Shown piece by piece: positions 1 through 6,943 of a DNA stretch of 7,545 nucleotides (its first letter is position 1; each line of letters starts with the position of its first letter). Origin of the DNA: Candidatus Heimdallarchaeota archaeon (GTDB lineage: Archaea > Asgardarchaeota > Heimdallarchaeia > Heimdallarchaeales > Heimdallarchaeaceae). The position numbers were made by a program, and so were the translations under genes. The stretch is from positions 1 through 7,545 of the forward strand of contig JAEOTK010000310.1 in assembly GCA_016839875.1 (NCBI GenBank), read 5' to 3'. The notes beneath the pieces are model-generated. The model had not been told where the DNA came from. It saw nothing but the letters and a program-made list of their open reading frames with translations, and ran no database searches.

Positions 1-1
1 C

Positions 2-2833
2 AGAGTTTCATTTGCTCCGAAATTAATTAGGATTATTTTAACAATTGTAACATTAATTGTTTTCTTCCCTCTGACTTTATTCAAGTACCATACACGCCAC
101 AATATTTGGAGAATAATGTTTGTTGGTCTCACTATTGGTACCTTAATTCTATCTTTCTTCTCTCCATATTTCAATATGATAGGAAAGTACAGAGATTTAC
201 CTCCTGGAGAAATTGGAGAGCAATTAGCAGGGCAAACTTGGTTTGATAGTCTGTTCCAAGGTTCAGCACCATTCTATCTCGATGGATTTTTGGATTTACT
301 CGATTCTCTCAATTTGAATCAATCTCTTCAAGATTCTGTATATGCTGAATTATATTCTCCTTCAGGACAACTTGGGGATTATCTTTATAGGTGGGAAATC
401 AAAGATCAGTATGATTCAAGCACGTGGGAGTTTATTTCGAACGATGCAGTTACTTCAGCTCTTCAACCGGAAGATTATGGACCAGCTTTTGATTCAATTG
501 CACCAAGTGATGTTTCGAATTTCACAGTCACTCAAAATGTTTCTTCAGGGCTTTTTACAAATTTCATTCAAGGTCCTCTTATATCAACCTGGAGTAATCT
601 GAACTTCGAACCTCATATATTTGATGATCTCGATTGGGACGATAATTTAGTTGATTATAATGGTAACGTATCATCAGTAGATGGAACAACAGATGTACGA
701 TTTAATGACCGGGATCAGTTCTTATTGGAAAGCACTGCACTGAATATGAGTTTTGAAGGATTTTTCGAATACATGACGTATTTCGTGTACAATAATGCTT
801 CAGTAAAAAGCTATTTTGCATCTAATTGTGTTAATGCTTCTGAAGGTTTGTTTTATACAACTCCTATACAAAATATGTATAGTCCTTATCTTCATGTTCC
901 ATCTGGTTATATGACCTTATCTCCTGATGCATATGATTATGCAATAGAATTAAGGGATGATGGGGCAGCTCTAGAAAATAGTGTCTATAGACAAGTTCAG
1001 TATGTAATAGACAGGGTTATTCAGGAACAAGGGCCCATTAATTACACTGAAAGTCCTCTTGGTTTTCAAGGTCGAGATAGAGCTGAAGGATTGGTAGATG
1101 GAGAATATAAAGCCATAACAGCTTTCCAAACTTTAGTAGTAATGGCATTGCGCTTATGTGGTATACCTACAAGACCTGTATATGGGTTCGCATTAGGAGA
1201 TGGAGACTCATTTAATAGAACATTAAGACTTGGTCATCTTTTCCCATGGATTGAAGTTTTGCTTCCTATCGTGGACGACTCTACCCTAACATATTATTGG
1301 GGTCAATTCCAAATAACACCCTGTCCTAAACCATATCCTTTGACTGATCCGCCCCATCCTTTACAAGATTTTATTTATTGTGAAAACTCACTGTATAGTA
1401 GTTATAATGTTACTTTCGACATGATGGGAGGTCCTCCAGGATTCGATGCTTTAACATCACAAGAAATTAGTGGAGAAGATGTTTATCTAACAGAATTCAA
1501 TACAACATACACTCTGCAAGCAGATGTAACTAGTGATGGTTTTCCTGTAGAAGGAGCTATTGTCACCTACAGATCTGTTCTGCTGTCTCATTATCAAACT
1601 TTTTACCCTACTGATCCTGGTCAACTACTAGCATTATCCTCTTTGATTGGCACTCAGAGAACGAATGCCGTGGGTAGAGCTATATTCTATGCACAGTTTC
1701 ACACGACTAACTATACGATGTTTGACTTTGCATTTCCTACGAATACATCATATGTAATCGTTGCTCAAGTGAGTCTAACGGCAATTGATGGTAAAGGTTT
1801 TCTAGTTGCTCCAGAAGTGGGGTATCTTTCTTCGGTTACTCTGAATACTACGCAGAGTCTAGAAACGGTTCCTGAAAATCCACCAGCCCAAGCGGATTAT
1901 TATATAGTTCAAAAAGGTGTTATTTACGAGATTTCAGTCACTTTATATGAAGATGATCTTCATACGATCCCACTAGCAGACAAAAATATAAGTTATTATG
2001 TTATGGATCAAGCTCAGCGTGATCAACTAGAACTTGGCACTCTTGATTTAGAGGATGTTAAGATTGGCACAGACCTGACCGATTCGTTTGGGAATTCTCA
2101 GTTACTATCATTCAATTCTGGAACGGATCATTTTGCATCTCTTTCACTAGATACAACCTATTATGTAGCAGCTCGTTTTGGTCAAAATTATACGAGTACA
2201 ATAATGTTGGTTTTTGATGATACACGTTCTTCAGTTGATATTAATGACACACATCTCGATGTGATTAATGATGGATCATACATGTTTGAGGAAGTTCTTT
2301 TCAGACTTTATGCGTTAGGTAGTCCTACAACACCTCTTCCAAATCAATATGTGGAGATATGGATCGCTCCATCTTCTGTATATTCCTCCTATTCTGGTAC
2401 AGATCCCGATATATTAAAAACAAACTATTTACTCCCAGCTAACGTTTCTGGACCACCATTTAAAGTTAGGATTGTAGCTAGTGGATATACAAACGATAGT
2501 GGTTACTATAATGATGTTTTCGTAGTTGATGCATACCAGCTTGATACAGGTAATTTTACAGTTATTGCATTTTTTATGAGTTTAAGTAAATTTAATGCCT
2601 CATCTGAAGAAATTAAAATTGAGGCACCAGGGGGTTACTATTCAATGACTTCAGAAACAAAAGCTGTATCATTTTCAACTTATGATAGTAGTGATATTCA
2701 GTCACCTTACCTCCTTCTCACAATAGAACCTGATTATGAAGTATCAAAATTACCTAACAATATTAGAAAGAACAATAGTTTAGCTACTAGAAAAAGTGTC
2801 AAAATGAAAGCTAGAATGGAGTGGTTAAAATGA
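2..2833 (+). CDS. Membrane-anchored transglutaminase-like protein, probably catalytically inactive (5' partial)
   Basis: The frame stays open to the left edge, so the ATG at 116 is internal: the 38 codons before it encode a further hydrophobic helix (about nt 26-85) followed by basic residues. Numbering from the ATG at 116, residues 1-20 form another membrane helix, and everything after it is predicted extracellular. Residues about 280-405 match a transglutaminase core: a helix before an RLCGIPTRPVYG segment (346-357), then PWIEV (377-381) and a W...ITP strand (395-402). By this alignment the catalytic Cys, His and Asp positions hold Ile334, Phe376 and Thr401. His374 is two residues off register, and the four cysteines (238, 348, 403, 422) lie elsewhere. 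Residues about 463-580, 588-700 and 703-835 look like beta-sandwich (Ig/macroglobulin-like) domains. I count about 20 N-X-S/T sequons. The C-terminus is basic, with no second anchor and no DUF4129. The fold call is fairly sure; the pseudo-enzyme status is inferred. Confidence 0.75.
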   Translation, partial: RVSFAPKLIRIILTIVTLIVFFPLTLFKYHTRHNIWRIMFVGLTIGTLILSFFSPYFNMIGKYRDLPPGEIGEQLAGQTWFDSLFQGSAPFYLDGFLDLLDSLNLNQSLQDSVYAELYSPSGQLGDYLYRWEIKDQYDSSTWEFISNDAVTSALQPEDYGPAFDSIAPSDVSNFTVTQNVSSGLFTNFIQGPLISTWSNLNFEPHIFDDLDWDDNLVDYNGNVSSVDGTTDVRFNDRDQFLLESTALNMSFEGFFEYMTYFVYNNASVKSYFASNCVNASEGLFYTTPIQNMYSPYLHVPSGYMTLSPDAYDYAIELRDDGAALENSVYRQVQYVIDRVIQEQGPINYTESPLGFQGRDRAEGLVDGEYKAITAFQTLVVMALRLCGIPTRPVYGFALGDGDSFNRTLRLGHLFPWIEVLLPIVDDSTLTYYWGQFQITPCPKPYPLTDPPHPLQDFIYCENSLYSSYNVTFDMMGGPPGFDALTSQEISGEDVYLTEFNTTYTLQADVTSDGFPVEGAIVTYRSVLLSHYQTFYPTDPGQLLALSSLIGTQRTNAVGRAIFYAQFHTTNYTMFDFAFPTNTSYVIVAQVSLTAIDGKGFLVAPEVGYLSSVTLNTTQSLETVPENPPAQADYYIVQKGVIYEISVTLYEDDLHTIPLADKNISYYVMDQAQRDQLELGTLDLEDVKIGTDLTDSFGNSQLLSFNSGTDHFASLSLDTTYYVAARFGQNYTSTIMLVFDDTRSSVDINDTHLDVINDGSYMFEEVLFRLYALGSPTTPLPNQYVEIWIAPSSVYSSYSGTDPDILKTNYLLPANVSGPPFKVRIVASGYTNDSGYYNDVFVVDAYQLDTGNFTVIAFFMSLSKFNASSEEIKIEAPGGYYSMTSETKAVSFSTYDSSDIQSPYLLLTIEPDYEVSKLPNNIRKNNSLATRKSVKMKARMEWLK
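2818..2824 (+). promoter_or_regulatory. Shine-Dalgarno-like site for the DUF4129 ectodomain gene
   Basis: GGAGTGG lies inside the last codons of the upstream gene. GGAG ends 8 bases before the ATG at 2830. This spacing favours that ATG over the in-frame GTG at 2821, which overlaps the site itself. The ATG shares ATGA with the upstream stop codon, a typical translational-coupling junction. Confidence 0.65.
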
Positions 2834-5800
2834 AGAGAAGATATAAAATTTTGCTAGCTTTGGTGATCTTTTCCTCACTCATTATGCAAACAGCTTATGT
2901 TCTGCCTTTAGAAGATAAGATTGAAACTCCTGAGGGTCAATTAAATAACTCGAATTCCAAAAATAATAGTTTGATATTACCAAAAGAATTCGAATTACCA
3001 AAATTCGCACCAAATCATGATTATTATACTCCTTTCGAAATTGACTATCGACAACCTGATATCGATGATACTCAATTTGATAATTTAGAATCTCCAGTTG
3101 ATCAAGAACTAAGAACCTATAGAAGATTCACCTCTTCAAATGAAGATGATTCAGAAATCAGGAGAAGTATCACTGATCCGCAAACTGATGATATATTCTA
3201 TCGAGGAGATACAATTATTGTTGAAGGTAATCTAAAAGGATTCGCAGTCGGTTCATACTGGAATGATGAAACTGTGATGCTATTTTACAATATAACAGAA
3301 AGTCAATATATTGGTAATCCTTCGTATTATAATAGTAATCCACAATATCACGTAGATAGTTTTTATCCTACATATAACGAAGGAAACTTCTCATTTTCTT
3401 TTGATACGTCAACCCTTACTTCAGAATATTTTTCAAAAGTTGGTGATATTACTCTATTCACCTGGTTTGATGGTAATCCCCTTCTTGGGAGAGGAAATGG
3501 AACTGCAGGTAGTGTTGTTGTAAAGATTTATGGGCAACTAAGACTTGATGCAGATGAAGATGTAACAAATCCAAGTGCTAGTTATTCTTATACTACCAGA
3601 GTTCTTTTTGATAATAATTCCGTAGTAACTACCCAAGGAACCGAATATGATTTGACTATTTATTGGTCAGTCGCAGGATATCATGTGAATGGTGCAAATA
3701 ACAGTTTTGATGCTTCAAATGAGGACTTATATTCTAATTTTGCTCCGGGCCCCGGAGAACAAACTGTCACGTATACAGCCTATTATAACATGGCACCTCT
3801 TAATCTCAATTTCTTCACAACAGACAATCCAACTAATCCCGAAACTGATAAATTATTATATTTGAGTTTCTCAAACCAAACGGAAGAGCAAGTTATTGTA
3901 AACCCTTTTTTTGTTGATGGTGGTTTGTTAACAAAAACAACAGAGATTTTTCTTGATTCCACTTTTGAAATTTATGCGAATCTTTCCTCTGAAGTGGGAT
4001 TGCAGCCATCTAAGACAATTCAAATTACCTACACCATTGGAACATTTAGCAGCATTGAATATAGGGTTACAAATGCTTCTGGAGCAATAGGTTTTACCAA
4101 ATTTCTACCTTATACGAATGTTTCTTCTATTACTTTGGATTTCTCTATTCAATTCATAGCCTTATCTTCAGAATTTCCAGGGTCAACTATTAATCCTGAT
4201 TCCTTAGATGCTAGCTTAGCAGTAAATATCACAGATATTATAATTACAATAGATGATCCTTCAAGATTCTATACGGAAGGACAAAGTGTGGATTATACAG
4301 TTGAGGTTTTGGATCAATTCTCGAGATCAGCTCCTCAAGCTGATTTCAATGTGGAATTTCCGGGTCTAGGCACAATGCTTAGAACAGCGGGTGTTACAGG
4401 AGTTTGGGATTCATATGATACATTGCCAATAGGGCTGGTACAAGATTCAATTAAGACAATAAATGTAACTGCAATTGCTAAAGCAGGAGTAGGTTATCGA
4501 TATGCTGTTCCAGGTAGTCCTGTAAATAGTAGTTCTTTCAACATGTATTTTGTTCTTTCACTTACACTAACAGATCCCAATTCAGGTAATGTTCTAGATG
4601 GGTCTACTTGGACAGAAACCAATACAACGTTCTGGAATTTATTTAATGCAGGAAATTATTATAATCTATCAGTTGTTGATCAGTGGGGACGAAATCCAAT
4701 TGGTGCTCTTATTTCGATTTCTTTAGCTGGGAGGTTAAATTCTACTACGATTACAGCAGGTCAAAATTATGTTTTATTTGACAAAGCAGATTTACTTCTA
4801 ACGGACACTCCTCAACTTCTTAGTACTCATGCATATACAGGATTAACTTTGTATGCAACTGGTGGAGCTTATGCACCCGCACCTTCTATTACTCAGACTA
4901 TTACAATATATGGACCAGATAATACTGCTCCAGTAATATCCCTTGTAGGCCTTAATCCTGATCCCACTGAAATTCTGCCACATGATCCTTATTTCAATAT
5001 AACTTTCACAATTGTTGCTACAGATGTTGGTACAGGAGTACAATCAGTAATAATACATTATCAACTTTATGAGCCAGATACTTCTCCTAGTACAAGTGGT
5101 TTTGTAGTTTGTTTCAACATAGGAGGAGATAATTACCAAGGAACAATAAATATGACACTTGCACAATCACAATATTATGTTGGATACTATATTGAAGTAA
5201 AAGACTATGCAGGTTATGGAGTAGATCAGACTGGAGTAAGGAATGTTGCTCCTGCTTATGATGGTTCATTTGGTTGGCAAACATTTAGCACATCCGATGT
5301 TTATCAAGTAGGAGATTTTGCACCACCAGTAGAAGAACAAGTACCAACAGTAACAAGCTCCCCAGATCCATTGGATCTTTATATTAATATAACCGTCTAC
5401 ATAAATGATACTTCAGTTTCAAGTGGAATGTCAGGTGTATGGCTTTATGTTAACAGAACTAATTTAGCTACATTAGAACTTGAAGTAGATTTCTTAATAA
5501 CCCCTATGAATAATGTTACCACGGGAGATATCTCCGAAAATGATGTGTGGTTTTATCAATTATATCTGGATTATAATTACAACTATTCTTGGGGTTATGT
5601 TGCACTTGATAATGCAGCACCTTATTCAAATATCCTTGATTCTCGTTCCGCTGGAATTCGGAGATATTCAGCATTAGATGATGTAAATCCTTCTATTTCA
5701 GGATTAGATGTTAGTTACAATGGATCAATAGCATTACCAGATACAGTATTGGAATTTACAGTAACAGTTTCTGATTTGTATACAGATGTTGATACAGTAG

Positions 5801-6501
5801 TTCTAGAAATTACATATAATCTTGTCACTTTTACACTTGAAATGGCAAAACAAGGAGCAACAAATGATTATCTTGTTACACTTGATCTTACTGAACACCC
5901 ATTAGATGATTATGGGAATTATTCTCTTATTTATAATGTACTTGCAAATGATACTGCTGGAAACCAAGCATCACTTTCAGATACATTAACAGTATTCAAT
6001 ATATCCCCAGTACGTCCTCCTGGAGGTATAACAGGTAATATAGGAGGGATTGTTGGAGGTATAGCTGGAGGAATAATAGGTTTAATTGCGGTGCTATTTC
6101 TATGGTTTAATAGACATACATTACAGACTTATGCTAAGAAGCAAACCTTCAGAAGAAGATTAAGAGATTATTTGAGGGAGATTATTGAAGATATTAAGAA
6201 AGATGGCTTAGAGGGACGATATAAGGAAGGATTACTAAAGACGTGGGCTGTAGTGGAAGGAATAGGGCGCGAGTTCTTTGAACTTCCAAGATACAGGAGT
6301 CAAACTCCTAAGGAATTCTCAAGATTATTAGCATTAAAAGGAAGCATAGAGCGAGAGCTCTTACAAACTTTATTAGATTATTTCGAAAAAGCACGATATG
6401 GATATGAAGAAATCACTGAAAATGATTTCAATTCAGGCGTGCGTGCACTATTGAAAATAGTTGATAAAATAGAAGTAGGTGAAATGAAAATTGAGTCGTA
6501 A
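2830..6501 (+). CDS. Large type I membrane protein: Ig-like ectodomain, TM helix, cytosolic DUF4129 domain
   Basis: This 1223-residue protein starts at the ATG in the ATGA overlap. Residues 1-25 (KRRYK, then a hydrophobic run) are a signal peptide or anchor. Residues about 27-120 are a polar, acidic Asn/Asp-rich linker. Beta-rich modules follow, beginning near a GDTIIVEG segment and ending with three Ig-like modules that each open with a D-x-x-P type motif (D697, D829, D950). I count about 28 N-X-S/T sequons, all before the membrane helix, and one cysteine (C761). Residues about 1071-1093 form a glycine-rich membrane helix, followed by a basic juxtamembrane stretch (RHTLQTYAKKQTFRRR). Residues about 1120-1215 match DUF4129: TPKEF (1159-1163) and YFEKARYG (1184-1191). 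DUF4129 normally sits at the cytosolic C-terminus of TgpA-like transglutaminases, so this gene seems to supply the tail missing from its upstream neighbour. A role in surface sensing or adhesion is inference. Confidence 0.8.
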   Translation: MKRRYKILLALVIFSSLIMQTAYVLPLEDKIETPEGQLNNSNSKNNSLILPKEFELPKFAPNHDYYTPFEIDYRQPDIDDTQFDNLESPVDQELRTYRRFTSSNEDDSEIRRSITDPQTDDIFYRGDTIIVEGNLKGFAVGSYWNDETVMLFYNITESQYIGNPSYYNSNPQYHVDSFYPTYNEGNFSFSFDTSTLTSEYFSKVGDITLFTWFDGNPLLGRGNGTAGSVVVKIYGQLRLDADEDVTNPSASYSYTTRVLFDNNSVVTTQGTEYDLTIYWSVAGYHVNGANNSFDASNEDLYSNFAPGPGEQTVTYTAYYNMAPLNLNFFTTDNPTNPETDKLLYLSFSNQTEEQVIVNPFFVDGGLLTKTTEIFLDSTFEIYANLSSEVGLQPSKTIQITYTIGTFSSIEYRVTNASGAIGFTKFLPYTNVSSITLDFSIQFIALSSEFPGSTINPDSLDASLAVNITDIIITIDDPSRFYTEGQSVDYTVEVLDQFSRSAPQADFNVEFPGLGTMLRTAGVTGVWDSYDTLPIGLVQDSIKTINVTAIAKAGVGYRYAVPGSPVNSSSFNMYFVLSLTLTDPNSGNVLDGSTWTETNTTFWNLFNAGNYYNLSVVDQWGRNPIGALISISLAGRLNSTTITAGQNYVLFDKADLLLTDTPQLLSTHAYTGLTLYATGGAYAPAPSITQTITIYGPDNTAPVISLVGLNPDPTEILPHDPYFNITFTIVATDVGTGVQSVIIHYQLYEPDTSPSTSGFVVCFNIGGDNYQGTINMTLAQSQYYVGYYIEVKDYAGYGVDQTGVRNVAPAYDGSFGWQTFSTSDVYQVGDFAPPVEEQVPTVTSSPDPLDLYINITVYINDTSVSSGMSGVWLYVNRTNLATLELEVDFLITPMNNVTTGDISENDVWFYQLYLDYNYNYSWGYVALDNAAPYSNILDSRSAGIRRYSALDDVNPSISGLDVSYNGSIALPDTVLEFTVTVSDLYTDVDTVVLEITYNLVTFTLEMAKQGATNDYLVTLDLTEHPLDDYGNYSLIYNVLANDTAGNQASLSDTLTVFNISPVRPPGGITGNIGGIVGGIAGGIIGLIAVLFLWFNRHTLQTYAKKQTFRRRLRDYLREIIEDIKKDGLEGRYKEGLLKTWAVVEGIGREFFELPRYRSQTPKEFSRLLALKGSIERELLQTLLDYFEKARYGYEEITENDFNSGVRALLKIVDKIEVGEMKIES
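4918..6000 (+). other. Three tandem membrane-proximal Ig-like modules in the DUF4129 protein
   Basis: The encoded residues 697-1057 divide into three units of roughly 108-132 residues. Each begins with a related motif (DNTAPVIS, DFAPPVEE, DDVNPSIS) followed by alternating beta strands. Units 1 and 3 keep a late D-x-A-G motif (KDYAGYG, NDTAGNQ), and unit 2 ends near ALDNAAP. This is the usual pattern of archaeal and bacterial surface Ig-like domains. The repeats are diverged, with no long near-identical DNA, so they are old protein-level repeats. Exact domain borders are uncertain. Confidence 0.5.
6478..6482 (+). promoter_or_regulatory. Shine-Dalgarno-like site for the small DUF4129 gene
   Basis: GGTGA lies inside the end of the preceding gene, 8 bases before the TTG at 6491, and matches the GGTGA part of the archaeal anti-Shine-Dalgarno complement. 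It supports the TTG start over the first in-frame ATG at 6551, which has no such site. Confidence 0.6.
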
Positions 6502-6943
6502 AAATGTTGGATTCTTCAAGAGAAGGAAACAAGTAAAATCTTTGAATCAGATGTTCACTTCAGTTATGGCAGATGTTCGAATTTTCGAGCAAAGACAAGA
6601 TTACAAGGGGGCTGTAATAGCTTCATTTGGAGGTCTTGCTAACATAGCAGGTGGGCTTTTGAATATGAACAGAGCACCATACGAGACAGGAAGAGAATTT
6701 GGTTTTGCAGTAGCAAACCGAGCAAATATTTCAGCAGAAGTAATGGATGAATATCTGACCTCTTTTGAAATAGCTAGATACACAGATACAGAGATAACAT
6801 ATGATGACTATCAAGAAGCAATCCAAAGATTAGATATATGTTTTAGAGGAATAAGAGAACAGGGTGTAGAAGTAGTTGAGCCAACAGGAAAGCAAGCCAG
6901 AAAACCAGCAAAGAAGAGAAAGAAAATCAAAACAAAGGATTAA
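6491..6943 (+). CDS. Stand-alone cytosolic DUF4129-like protein
   Basis: This 150-residue protein has no signal peptide or membrane segment, so it is probably cytosolic. It starts at TTG and overlaps the preceding gene by 11 bases. Residues about 38-120 align without gaps to the cytosolic tail of that neighbour. The shared landmarks are YK (38 versus 1131), T-[GP]-[RK]-E-F exactly 28 residues later (66-70 versus 1159-1163), and F-E-x-A-R-Y 22 residues after the F (92-97 versus 1185-1190), followed by an EIT motif and a final helix. This is the DUF4129 signature, although DUF4129 is usually the tail of a membrane protein rather than a separate gene. The N-terminus is basic (FFKRRKQ). The last 20 residues are Lys/Arg-rich and overlap the next gene in another frame. 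A soluble partner or competitor for the membrane-bound DUF4129 is a reasonable inference; its biochemical function is unknown. Confidence 0.75.
   Translation: MSRKNVGFFKRRKQVKSLNQMFTSVMADVRIFEQRQDYKGAVIASFGGLANIAGGLLNMNRAPYETGREFGFAVANRANISAEVMDEYLTSFEIARYTDTEITYDDYQEAIQRLDICFRGIREQGVEVVEPTGKQARKPAKKRKKIKTKD
6862..6866 (+). promoter_or_regulatory. Shine-Dalgarno-like site for the DUF4350-like gene
   Basis: GGGTG lies within the small DUF4129 gene, 9 bases before the TTG at 6876. The GGTG core matches the anti-Shine-Dalgarno complement, like the site at the previous junction. No comparable site precedes the only other candidate start, the ATG at 6978. Confidence 0.5.

Noticed and set aside
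116..118. ATG at 116 as the start of the first gene
   Set aside because: The same frame is open to the left edge and encodes another membrane helix upstream, and there is no Shine-Dalgarno-like site before this ATG, so it is an internal methionine.
342..602. 86-residue plus-strand reading frame
   Set aside because: It lies wholly inside the transglutaminase-like gene in another frame, has no domain-like sequence or ribosome-binding site, and is best explained as a chance shadow.
3743..3757. GC-rich inverted repeat CTCCGGGCCCCGGAG, considered as a terminator or operator
   Set aside because: It is a perfect 7-bp-arm palindrome around one base, but it sits mid-gene, has no T-run after it, and encodes an ordinary Pro-Gly hinge (APGPGE), so a regulatory role is not supported.
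4843..5043. 66-residue minus-strand reading frame
   Set aside because: It is antisense to a clearly coding Ig-like module and its composition is that of a reverse-complement shadow.
4918..6000. Possible recent DNA duplication of the Ig-like units
   Set aside because: The units are similar only at motif level; no long near-identical DNA repeat is visible, so recent duplication or assembly artefact is not indicated.
6601..6783. 60-residue minus-strand reading frame
   Set aside because: It is antisense to the small DUF4129 gene, which has family support; no independent evidence.
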